A DNA stretch of 20,084 nucleotides from an uncultured Bacillaceae bacterium (GTDB lineage Bacteria; Bacillota; Bacilli; Bacillales; Caldibacillaceae), in contig CALKAK010000085.1 of the NCBI GenBank assembly GCA_937983015.1, positions 1-20,084 of the forward strand, in the 5' to 3' direction. The first letter of the stretch is position 1. The number at the start of each line of letters is the position of its first letter. The notes beneath the pieces were generated by a model. The model did not search any database. It was not told the origin of the DNA and worked only from the letters and a program-made list of their open reading frames with translations. Shown piece by piece: positions 6,766 to 13,585 of this stretch. The position numbers and the translations under genes were made by a program.

Positions 6766-9186
6766 TTAATTGGCCACAATATTGACAAGTCGCTTAGGTA
6801 CTACGATGACTTTGCGGATCGTTTTACCTGCGAGCTGTTTCTGAACTTTTTCCGAAGCCATCGCCCGTTGCTCCAGTTCTTCTTTATCGCAATCGGCCGG
6901 AACGAAAATACGGTCTCTAATTTTACCATTGATTTGTACCACGATTTCGATTTCATCGTCAACCAATTTCGACTCGTCATATGTGGGCCACGGTTCATAT
7001 GCTATTGTTTCATCATGCCCGAGCATTTCCCAGAGTTCTTCCGTAATATGCGGGCAAACGGGATTCAAGAGTTTAACGAAGCCTTCCATGTATTCCCGCG
7101 GTAATTCATCTTGCTTATACGCTTCATTAACGAAAACCATCATTTGTGAGATCGCGGTGTTGAAGCGAAGTTTCTCATAATCTTCTGTTACTTTCTTCAC
7201 GGTTTGATGATAGACTTTTTCGAGTGGTCCGCCGGTTTTATCGACGATTTTATCGGTGATTTGTCCATTACCGTCAACGAACAAACGCCAGATTCGATCG
7301 AGGAATCGCCGTGCTCCTTCAATCCCTTCGGTGGACCAGGCTTTATCGGCTTCCAGAGGACCCATGAACATTTCGTACAAGCGCAACGTATCCGCGCCGT
7401 AAATTTCGACTATCTCATCAGGGTTGACCACATTACCTTTGGATTTGCTCATCTTCTCATGGTTTTCACCAAGAATCATTCCCTGATTAAATAACTTCTG
7501 GAATGGCTCTTTCGTAGGCACAACCCCGATATCATAAAGGAATTTATGCCAGAACCGGGCATAGAGAAGATGCAAGACAGCATGTTCCGCACCGCCGATA
7601 TACAAATCCACCGGCAACCAATACTTTAATTTTTCTGGGTCGGCGATCATTTCATCGTTATGCGGATCGATATATCTTAAATAATACCAGCTACTTCCCG
7701 CCCACTGGGGCATCGTATTTGTTTCCCGGCGACCTTTTTTACCTGTTTCCGGATCGATTACTTCAAGCCACTCTTTAGCGTTGGCAAGCGGGGATTCACC
7801 GGTTCCAGAAGGTTTGATTTCTTTCATTTTCGGAAGTTCTAAAGGTAATTCATCTTCAGGAACGAGGGATTTCGTACCATCTTCCCAGTGGATGATCGGA
7901 ATGGGCTCACCCCAATAACGCTGACGGCTGAAAACCCAGTCTCTTAATTTATAGGATACTTTTTTCTTCCCGTATCCATTTTCTTCCAGCCATTCAATCA
8001 TCTTCGCGATGGCCTCTTCCTTATTCAACCCATCGAGGAAACCGGAATTAATATGGACCCCATCACCAGTAAAGGCACCTTCTTCAATATTTCCCCCGCT
8101 GACTACTTCTTTGATCGGCAAATCGAATTTTTTCGCAAACTCCCAATCTCGTTCATCATGCGCAGGAACGGCCATGATCGCCCCGGTTCCATAGGTCATC
8201 AAAACATAGTCGGCGATCCAGATCGGCAGCTTTTCATTATTCGCTGGATTGATCGCATAAGCTCCTGTAAAGACACCGGTTTTTTCCTTCGCTAAATCGG
8301 TACGTTCCAGATCGGATTTTCTAGAAACTTCCTCGATGTAATTTTCTACAGCCTGCTTTTGTTCCGGTGTGGTGATTTTTTTCACCAGAGGATGTTCCGG
8401 TGCTAATACACAGTATGTAGCACCGAAAAGGGTATCCGGGCGGGTTGTGAAGACCGTGAATGTATCGTCCGTACCATCTACCTTAAAGGTAATTTCCGCA
8501 CCTTCAGAACGGCCAATCCAGTTCCGCTGCATTTCTTTGATGCTTTCCGGCCAGTCAAGCTCTTCAAGATCCTCCAGAAGCCGGTCGGCATATTCCGTAA
8601 TTTTCAAAACCCATTGTTTCATCGGCCTGCGATAGACAGGATGTCCGCCCCGCTCACTTTTCCCGTCAATGACTTCCTCATTGGCCAGAACCGTCCCGAG
8701 TGCCGGACACCAGTTCACCATCACTTCCGTTTCATAGGCAAGACCTTTCTCATAAAGTTTCGAAAAAATCCACTGGGTCCATTTATAATATTTCGGATCG
8801 GTCGTATTGATTTCCCGGTCCCAATCGTAGGAAAAGCCGAGGGATTGAATTTGTCTTTTAAAATTCTGGATATTTTTTTGTGTGAACTCTGCCGGGTCAT
8901 TTCCCGTATCCAGAGCATATTGTTCCGCAGGTAAACCGAAAGCATCCCAGCCCATCGGATGTAAGACATTATATCCTTGCATCCGTTTCATCCGGGCGAC
9001 GATATCCGTCGCTGTATACCCTTCCGGATGGCCAACATGAAGACCGCTCCCGGATGGATAAGGGAACATGTCGAGAACATAAAATTTCGGCTTATCCGGA
9101 TCTTCCGTCGTTTTAAATGTTTTATTTTCGAGCCAGTATTTTTGCCATTTCTTTTCAATCGCCTGATGATTATATGCTGCAGCCAT
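6766..9186 (-). CDS. leuS: Leucyl-tRNA synthetase
   Basis: A class Ia aminoacyl-tRNA synthetase of 806 residues, the normal bacterial size (B. subtilis about 804), that charges tRNA-Leu with leucine in the cytoplasm. The HIGH motif appears as H50-V-G-H53 in SGSGLHVGHPEGYTATD, and the KMSKS loop is intact at residues 578-582 in HEKMSKSKGNVV. The CP1 editing region has the TTRPDTLFGATY motif and the conserved GTGAIMAVPAHDERD. The leucine-specific zinc-region context and the C-terminal domain (IVVQINGKIRDR) are complete. The ATG at 9186 follows AAGGAGGAG. Expression is controlled by the upstream T-box leader, and the gene ends in a strong terminator, so it is monocistronic. No oddities were seen. 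Confidence 0.98.
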   Translation of the reverse strand: MAAAYNHQAIEKKWQKYWLENKTFKTTEDPDKPKFYVLDMFPYPSGSGLHVGHPEGYTATDIVARMKRMQGYNVLHPMGWDAFGLPAEQYALDTGNDPAEFTQKNIQNFKRQIQSLGFSYDWDREINTTDPKYYKWTQWIFSKLYEKGLAYETEVMVNWCPALGTVLANEEVIDGKSERGGHPVYRRPMKQWVLKITEYADRLLEDLEELDWPESIKEMQRNWIGRSEGAEITFKVDGTDDTFTVFTTRPDTLFGATYCVLAPEHPLVKKITTPEQKQAVENYIEEVSRKSDLERTDLAKEKTGVFTGAYAINPANNEKLPIWIADYVLMTYGTGAIMAVPAHDERDWEFAKKFDLPIKEVVSGGNIEEGAFTGDGVHINSGFLDGLNKEEAIAKMIEWLEENGYGKKKVSYKLRDWVFSRQRYWGEPIPIIHWEDGTKSLVPEDELPLELPKMKEIKPSGTGESPLANAKEWLEVIDPETGKKGRRETNTMPQWAGSSWYYLRYIDPHNDEMIADPEKLKYWLPVDLYIGGAEHAVLHLLYARFWHKFLYDIGVVPTKEPFQKLFNQGMILGENHEKMSKSKGNVVNPDEIVEIYGADTLRLYEMFMGPLEADKAWSTEGIEGARRFLDRIWRLFVDGNGQITDKIVDKTGGPLEKVYHQTVKKVTEDYEKLRFNTAISQMMVFVNEAYKQDELPREYMEGFVKLLNPVCPHITEELWEMLGHDETIAYEPWPTYDESKLVDDEIEIVVQINGKIRDRIFVPADCDKEELEQRAMASEKVQKQLAGKTIRKVIVVPKRLVNIVAN

Positions 9187-9224
9187 TGGTCTCCTCCTTT
9201 TCCATGATCTTCAACGGCGAATCA

Positions 9225-9266
9225 ATAAAAAAACTCCCGTCCTAAACAAAATGTTTGGGACGAGAG
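9225..9266 (-). terminator. Regulated terminator of the leuS T-box
   Basis: On the minus strand CTCTCGTCCCAAAC pairs with GTTTAGGACGGGAG (14 positions including G-U pairs) around a 5-base loop. Seven T residues follow. It overlaps the sequences used by the antiterminator, as expected for a transcriptional T-box switch. Confidence 0.9.
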
Positions 9267-9472
9267 GTTCTCCCGCGGTACCACCCAAGTTAATGCAAAG
9301 AATATCTTTGCATTCACTCGTTATCCTTAACGCGGATTGCAGGACGGTAAATGCTACTTTACGTTCACATTTACGACTCCAAGGCGAGTTCGTGATGGTT
9401 CCTGATCGGCTCGCACCAACCGCCGACTCTCTTGACAGGCTTCATCACTACTACTCCTTGTCAACGTCTTGT
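9225..9472 (-). promoter_or_regulatory. T-box leader sensing tRNA-Leu (CTC specifier)
   Basis: On the minus strand the leader contains the T-box core GGGTGGTACCGCGG (9273-9286). Its TGGT would pair with the ACCA end of an uncharged tRNA that has discriminator A, as tRNA-Leu does. Upstream is Stem I with AGTAGTA, GTGATG pairing with CATCAC, and the AGAGAGTCGGCGGTTGG apical segment. The specifier loop reads GAACTCGCC, placing the leucine codon CTC at 9386-9388. A terminator follows the T-box core and is mutually exclusive with the antiterminator. Uncharged tRNA-Leu would therefore allow read-through into leuS. The class is well established; the specifier assignment rests on my manual folding. 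Confidence 0.93.
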
Positions 9473-9528
9473 CAATATTTCCTTCTCATTACCTGCCAGA
9501 ATTTTTTGTAACGTATTGTTTGAAATTT

Positions 9529-9557
9529 ATTATATGCATCTTTGGTAAAAAGTGCAA
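9529..9557 (-). promoter_or_regulatory. Sigma-A promoter of the leuS leader
   Basis: On the minus strand TTGCAC (9552-9557), a 17-base spacer and a perfect TATAAT (9529-9534). Transcription would start near 9522, about 50 bases before Stem I of the T-box. The spacing and position are ideal. Confidence 0.8.
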
Positions 9558-9603
9558 GACCTTTCCATTCCCCTCTCATCTATCCGATCATCTTTTTCAA
9601 CTG

Positions 9604-10425
9604 TCAACTCGATTTCTTGAAATCATCCGGCTTGATAAATTTGCGATCTTGGATCAACAGCCAGATAAGATTGGCGATCATTAAAACAGTTATTCCCCAA
9701 AAAGCCGGATGATATACGTGAAGAACGATTCGTTGGAAAAATAGTGCAGCATAGATGCCGCCGATAATCGAACCGCCGATCTGGAAAATAAATTCCGGCG
9801 TACGATAAAAACCCTTTTCCATATTCGGTACCAAGAATGAAACAAGACGTGGCCCTAAATCACGGGCAGGATTATTCGCATAGTTGACCGAACTACCAAA
9901 GGCGATTCCGGTGGTCAATACGATTAAAGAAATTAAGATCGCGATGATCAATGAGGTGGTATGGAAGTGAATAAAGTTTAACAGGGCAAAAACAAATGTG
10001 AACGAGCCTACAGATTCATTAAATAGTAAAGAAGGTATATTTTCATTGCCAGGTGTCGGTAAAAACACTTGTAACTTACGCCTGGCCACAAAAGTTTCTT
10101 GAAAATGAACAATATAATAGAAATAGATCATCAGTGCACCGATAAAAGAACCTGTGAATTGACCGAGCAAGTAAATCACAAGTTCAATCCAATATACGTC
10201 ACCTAAAATTAAATACGCGATGGAAACGAGGGGATTGATGTGGGCACCACCAAATGGTTCGACCAACAAATAGGAAAGACCATAACCAATCGCCCAGCCG
10301 AAAATCACAATAAACCATGGCCTTGCCGGTGCTTTTGTCCCTTTTAATAAAACATTTGCACTAACACCACAACCGATCATGATCAATAAACAACAGGCAA
10401 AAAATTCACGCAAAAAAATCTCCAT
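9604..10425 (-). CDS. Aquaporin / glycerol facilitator (MIP family)
   Basis: A 273-residue membrane channel of the major intrinsic protein family with six membrane helices and two half-helices. The second signature, NYANNPARDLGPR (N185-P186-A187-R188-D189), is the canonical glycerol-facilitator form, where the aspartate after NPAR marks aquaglyceroporins. The first signature is GGAHINPLVSIA (N64-P65-L66): alanine is replaced by leucine, which is unusual because the two NPA boxes meet at the pore centre. FGGAHINP and GCGVSANVLL resemble GlpF-type channels of Firmicutes. The likely cargo is glycerol, other small polyols or water, but leucine at this site may alter selectivity. The ATG at 10425 follows GGGGGGAGAGG. 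No glycerol kinase or dehydrogenase is adjacent, so the substrate is not hinted at by context. It sits between leuS and ytzC, where I do not recall a channel gene in B. subtilis, so it may be a lineage-specific insertion. Confidence 0.88.
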   Translation of the reverse strand: MEIFLREFFACCLLIMIGCGVSANVLLKGTKAPARPWFIVIFGWAIGYGLSYLLVEPFGGAHINPLVSIAYLILGDVYWIELVIYLLGQFTGSFIGALMIYFYYIVHFQETFVARRKLQVFLPTPGNENIPSLLFNESVGSFTFVFALLNFIHFHTTSLIIAILISLIVLTTGIAFGSSVNYANNPARDLGPRLVSFLVPNMEKGFYRTPEFIFQIGGSIIGGIYAALFFQRIVLHVYHPAFWGITVLMIANLIWLLIQDRKFIKPDDFKKSS

Positions 10426-10467
10426 TACCTCTCCCCCCTTTGTTGCAAACAGTAAGAGCTAAGCGAC

Positions 10468-10495
10468 ATTTTATATTTAGTATATATTTTCACAA
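10468..10495 (-). promoter_or_regulatory. Candidate sigma-A promoter of the aquaporin gene
   Basis: On the minus strand TTGTGA (10490-10495), 16 bases and TAAAAT (10468-10473). It lies about 45 bases before the start codon in an otherwise featureless gap. The -35 and -10 are each fair matches. Confidence 0.45.
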
Positions 10496-10616
10496 AGCCT
10501 GTCCCATGCATTTTTTTAAAGTGGGCCATGAGATAAAGCATATATGAACCACATGTTCAACATAACAAACTTGAATCAATGAATTTTGGAGAAAAAACAT
10601 TGACGGGATCCCGAGG

Positions 10617-10648
10617 AAAAAATTTAAGGTCTGCCAAAAGACAGACCT
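10617..10648 (-). terminator. Terminator of ytzC
   Basis: On the minus strand AGGTCTG (10642-10648) and CAGACCT (10627-10633) form a 7-bp stem with an 8-base loop, followed by TAAATTTTTT. It lies 22 bases after the ytzC stop. The T-run is interrupted by three A but is otherwise good. Confidence 0.75.
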
Positions 10649-10670
10649 GGGACGCAGTAAGAAACAAGAT

Positions 10671-10946
10671 TTATCGCATCTGCTGACCCTTTAAAATCAT
10701 TTCATTTTGCAAAGATTGAATGGCTAGCCGCATGCGATCCAATTGTTCCCGTTGTTGCGCATTAGCACTACGATACATTGCCATTAATTCATTATAACGG
10801 TCCTCGAGCATTTGTTGCGCTTCAGTATACCCATCGACTTGTTCCACATTAACAAGCCGAGATCCTTCAATGAATTGAGCCCTGGCGTATTCTAAAGTAC
10901 GTTCACAGTCTTTTACAAGTCTTTCCAACGCTTCTCTTGTCGTCAT
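10671..10946 (-). CDS. ytzC: YtzC family protein (DUF2524)
   Basis: A 91-residue soluble, highly helical protein that matches B. subtilis YtzC in length, layout and C-terminus (QQREQLDRMRLAIQSLQNEM). The sequence is rich in E, Q, R and L with long amphipathic helices (residues 5-30 and 40-85), consistent with a small helical bundle or coiled coil. It has no signal peptide, cysteine cluster or enzyme motif, and I know of no established function. The ATG at 10946 follows GAGGAGGAG by about 4 bases. It is divergent from ytqB as in B. subtilis and ends at its own terminator, so it is probably monocistronic. Confidence 0.85.
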   Translation of the reverse strand: MTTREALERLVKDCERTLEYARAQFIEGSRLVNVEQVDGYTEAQQMLEDRYNELMAMYRSANAQQREQLDRMRLAIQSLQNEMILKGQQMR

Positions 10947-11005
10947 CTCGCTCCTCCTCGTAGAAAAATCGGTCTTTCCATATTATCTCTCATTCGCAAA
11001 ATAAA

Positions 11006-11035
11006 TTGCGACCAGAAACAGATAAACCTTATACT
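11006..11035 (+). promoter_or_regulatory. Candidate sigma-A promoter of ytqB
   Basis: TTGCGA (11006-11011), 18 bases and TATACT (11030-11035), about 75 bases before the ytqB ATG. The boxes are reasonable but not ideal, and the leader holds no recognised riboswitch. Confidence 0.4.
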
Positions 11036-11110
11036 TTTTCCTGATACATTCTGATGTTATGATTAATATTGAAGCTATCAGTAATCACCGATTGCGGAGG
11101 AGCCGACACG

Positions 11111-11698
11111 ATGAGATTATTAAAAATCCTTGAATTTGGACATCGATTATTGGAACAGGCAATCGATCCCGGTGCAATCGTGATCGATGCAACTTGTGGA
11201 AATGGACACGATACGAAATTTTTGGCCGAAAAGGTAGGGCCTTCAGGCAAAGTTTTTGCATTTGATATTCAAAAACAGGCCATCGCTGCAACAACCGAAC
11301 TTTTACGAAAACATCAGCTTCTTGAACGGGTTACACTATTGCAAAAAGGTCATGAATACATGAAAGAATGGATACCGGTAAAATATCACGGGAAAATCAG
11401 TGCAGGAGTATTCAATCTCGGTTATCTACCTGGCGGGGACCATTCGATCATCACAAGACCGGAGACGACTTTAAAAGCCCTGCAAAGTTTATTGGCCATG
11501 TTAGCTTTACACGGCATCGTCGTATTGGTCGTCTATCCAGGTCATCCCGGCGGCGAAGAAGAAAAAAACGCCGTTTGCGAATATGTTTCCTCACTTGATC
11601 AAAAAAAGTATCAGGTCTTATTGTATCGATTCATCAATCAAAAAAATCATCCGCCGCTTTTGATCGCTATTGAAAAAATCAAAGGTGAAAAAAATTAG
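11111..11698 (+). CDS. ytqB: Class I SAM-dependent methyltransferase YtqB
   Basis: A 195-residue Rossmann-fold methyltransferase orthologous to B. subtilis YtqB (about 194 residues). The SAM-binding motif I is VIDATCGNGHDTKFLA (residues 24-39), with an acidic residue closing strand 2 in VFAFDIQ. VFNLGYLPGGDH is the catalytic NLGYLP signature of the family often labelled rRNA methylase YtqB. The substrate is not settled to my knowledge; proximity in sequence to RsmH-like enzymes has prompted the rRNA label. The ATG at 11111 follows GGAGGAG by 8 bases; a longer reading to 11069 would start before the ribosome binding site. It is divergent from ytzC, and its stop codon overlaps that of the convergent ytpB by 4 bases, with no room for a terminator between. 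Confidence 0.88.
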   Translation: MRLLKILEFGHRLLEQAIDPGAIVIDATCGNGHDTKFLAEKVGPSGKVFAFDIQKQAIAATTELLRKHQLLERVTLLQKGHEYMKEWIPVKYHGKISAGVFNLGYLPGGDHSIITRPETTLKALQSLLAMLALHGIVVLVVYPGHPGGEEEKNAVCEYVSSLDQKKYQVLLYRFINQKNHPPLLIAIEKIKGEKN

Positions 11699-12783
11699 AC
11701 TAATTTTTTATTAACATGGTTCGAAATTCGCCGCCATTTTCGGTATAATTTTCCGTTTAGATAAAAAAGCAGGCTCGTATGACCACCTGTTTTTAAAAGT
11801 TCGTACCGGATTTTCCGTACGTCCGGTTGTTCGGCGACTTTATCATCAGACAAATACAAGCCTAGTAACCCCCGCTGGATGAGGCGATGAAAAGCCGGAA
11901 AGGGAAGGCTATCGATTTTTTGTTCAGCATGGAGGGCAAACATTTTTAAGCGCTTGAGCAGGGTCGTTTCATCAGGGTAATAGGTGCAAAAATTTAAATC
12001 TCCTGCCTGGCGATCTTCCTTCTGATCGATCAAGTAATCGAGTAATATATGTAACCCCTGGATATAAGGGAAATATCCCTGGAAAATATTTTCCGCTTCT
12101 TCGCATGTAAAATGTGGATGTACCGCAACGGCAACTAGACAAAAAATCCCTAATGTAGATCCACAACAAGCGGAAAATTCATACCAGGTCAGCCCGGGAT
12201 AATGTTGTTGATATCGTTCAAACCATTGTTGTAAACGAGGTACGCGGTCTTTATGTCGCACATGTTTATGTACTTGTAAAGCACAATAATATCTACATAA
12301 TTGATTAACATAGGGTTGAATGAACTCGTAATTTTCCAGTTCAGATAAAACCTTTTGACAATTTATCACTAACGATCGTAAATATCCGCCATCATCCCGA
12401 TTACTGCGAAAGCGGTAATAATTTCTCAGCTCTGTTTCTGGATTCAATGCATCTTCCATCGCCTCATGTAAAGCGGTAAAATCATTCGGGTCCAAGGAGC
12501 CACTACGGTCACATAAATTATCCAGATAATCGCTTATGGTCTGGAAAGAGACGATGAAGGAAACAATGGGCCTATGCTTTTCACCGGCTAATAATGAAAA
12601 TATCGCCCCTCCTTCACAGTGAAATCTTTTCGAGTAGATACTTGCCAGGGCTTGCTGTTTTAATTCTTGATCAGGAATTTGCTTCGCTAAATTTTCCCAG
12701 CGCTCCAATTCCTGATGAACAGCTGGAATTACCCTTTTATAACTTAATCTCAACAAAGCCAAAGGATTTTCAGGGGTTTTCAC
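11695..12783 (-). CDS. ytpB: Tetraprenyl-beta-curcumene synthase YtpB (DUF2600)
   Basis: A 362-residue terpene synthase of the YtpB type. In B. subtilis it cyclises heptaprenyl diphosphate (C35) to tetraprenyl-beta-curcumene, the first step to sesquarterpenes. Aspartate-rich metal-binding stretches are visible: SDYLDNLCDR (D85, D88, D92) and LLDYLIDQKEDR (D249, D253, D257), followed by GDLNF. The GTG at 12783 is 8 bases after GGAGG. Upstream in-frame ATGs at 12813 and 12798 either precede or overlap that site, so the annotated N-terminus here is MKTPENPLALL. It converges on ytqB with a 4-base overlap and diverges from ytoA. A possible sigma-E-like promoter precedes it, in line with sporulation use of C35 terpenes. 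The partner SqhC-type cyclase is not in this window. Confidence 0.92.
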   Translation of the reverse strand: MKTPENPLALLRLSYKRVIPAVHQELERWENLAKQIPDQELKQQALASIYSKRFHCEGGAIFSLLAGEKHRPIVSFIVSFQTISDYLDNLCDRSGSLDPNDFTALHEAMEDALNPETELRNYYRFRSNRDDGGYLRSLVINCQKVLSELENYEFIQPYVNQLCRYYCALQVHKHVRHKDRVPRLQQWFERYQQHYPGLTWYEFSACCGSTLGIFCLVAVAVHPHFTCEEAENIFQGYFPYIQGLHILLDYLIDQKEDRQAGDLNFCTYYPDETTLLKRLKMFALHAEQKIDSLPFPAFHRLIQRGLLGLYLSDDKVAEQPDVRKIRYELLKTGGHTSLLFYLNGKLYRKWRRISNHVNKKLV

Positions 12784-12818
12784 ACCAGGAACCTCCATTT
12801 GATAAATATACATATACG

Positions 12819-12847
12819 ATAATATGTTTATTTACCTGAAATTATAC
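12819..12847 (-). promoter_or_regulatory. Candidate sigma-E-like promoter of ytpB
   Basis: On the minus strand GTATAAT (12841-12847), 14 bases and CATATTAT (12819-12826). The central ATA and CATA elements and the 14-base spacing fit the sigma-E pattern (KMATATT, 13-15, CATACAnT), with two mismatches in each box. A start near 12812 would give a 29-base leader to the GTG. The TATAAT within the -35 region could instead be a sigma-A -10 box. Confidence 0.35.
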
Positions 12848-12903
12848 GGTCATTCATTCAGTTTCCTTTTAGAAAACAAAATATTCTATAGAAGGTGATG
12901 AAC

Positions 12904-13437
12904 TTGTATAAAATATATCCATACAAAGGAAAATATCCGAAAATTGCCGAAACGGCTTATATTGCGGATTTCGTCACGATCACCGGTGATGTGGAAATCG
13001 GTGACCATTCAAGCATTTGGTTCCAAACGGTAATTCGCGGGGATGTTGCACCGACAAGGATCGGCAAATATACGAATATCCAGGATCTTTGTTTGTTACA
13101 TCAAAGTCCTGATCAACCTTTAATCGTCGAAGACTATGTGACCGTCGGACATCAAGTAACATTACATAGCTGTATCATCCGTAAAAACGCTTTGATCGGG
13201 ATGGGTTCGATCATTCTCGATGGGGCGGAAATAGGTGAAGGAGCTTTTGTCGGCGCTGGCAGTTTAGTCACGCAAGGAAAAAAAATACCACCGCATACAC
13301 TAGCCTTCGGTCGACCGGCAAAAGTGATTCGGGAACTGACGGATGAAGATCGAAAAGAAATGCAACGAATTATCAAAGAATACGCTGAGAAAGCGCAATC
13401 ATACAAACGATTGAGCGAAAAACAAATCCAAAAATGA
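12904..13437 (+). CDS. ytoA: Gamma-carbonic-anhydrase-like hexapeptide-repeat protein YtoA
   Basis: A 177-residue left-handed beta-helix protein with repeated hexapeptides (for example VTITGDVEIG and ALIGMGSIILDGAEIG). The three histidines of the gamma-carbonic anhydrase metal site are in place: H66 (LLHQ), H83 (VGHQ) and H88 (LHSC). IRGDVAPTRIGKYTNIQD and FGRPAKVIRELT are family signatures. The protein is cytoplasmic and trimeric by family precedent. Carbonic anhydrase activity is known for some relatives but not for YtoA as far as I know. The start is chosen as TTG 12904, 5 bases after AAGGTGA. ATG 12898 and GTG 12895 overlap the ribosome binding site itself. It is divergent from ytpB, separated by 120 bases, and ends about 100 bases before a shared bidirectional terminator facing the AsnB homologue. 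Confidence 0.9.
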   Translation: MYKIYPYKGKYPKIAETAYIADFVTITGDVEIGDHSSIWFQTVIRGDVAPTRIGKYTNIQDLCLLHQSPDQPLIVEDYVTVGHQVTLHSCIIRKNALIGMGSIILDGAEIGEGAFVGAGSLVTQGKKIPPHTLAFGRPAKVIRELTDEDRKEMQRIIKEYAEKAQSYKRLSEKQIQK

Positions 13438-13543
13438 ATCCGATTTTTTCATTTTAAAATTCATTGATGACAGAAATAAAACGGATTACATATCCCAAAA
13501 GATTTTTCCGGCCAACATTTTCCAATCGATCTTTTTATTCAAT

Positions 13544-13585
13544 AAAAAGGTTGAAAACGTCAAGATCAACGTTTTCAACCTTTTT
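13544..13585. terminator. Bidirectional terminator between ytoA and the AsnB homologue
   Basis: A perfect 17-bp inverted repeat (13544-13560 and 13569-13585, core GGTTGAAAACGT / ACGTTTTCAACC) around an 8-base loop, flanked by A5 on the left and T5 on the right. It can terminate transcripts from both sides. The right arm ends at the base before the stop codon of the minus-strand gene. Confidence 0.92.

Noticed and set aside
9251..9511. 86-codon plus-strand frame across the leuS leader
   Set aside because: The sequence is fully explained by the T-box RNA on the minus strand.
13438..13500. AATCCG/CGGATT repeat after ytoA as a second terminator
   Set aside because: The loop would be very long and there is no T-run after the right arm; the 17-bp hairpin at 13544-13585 is the clear terminator.
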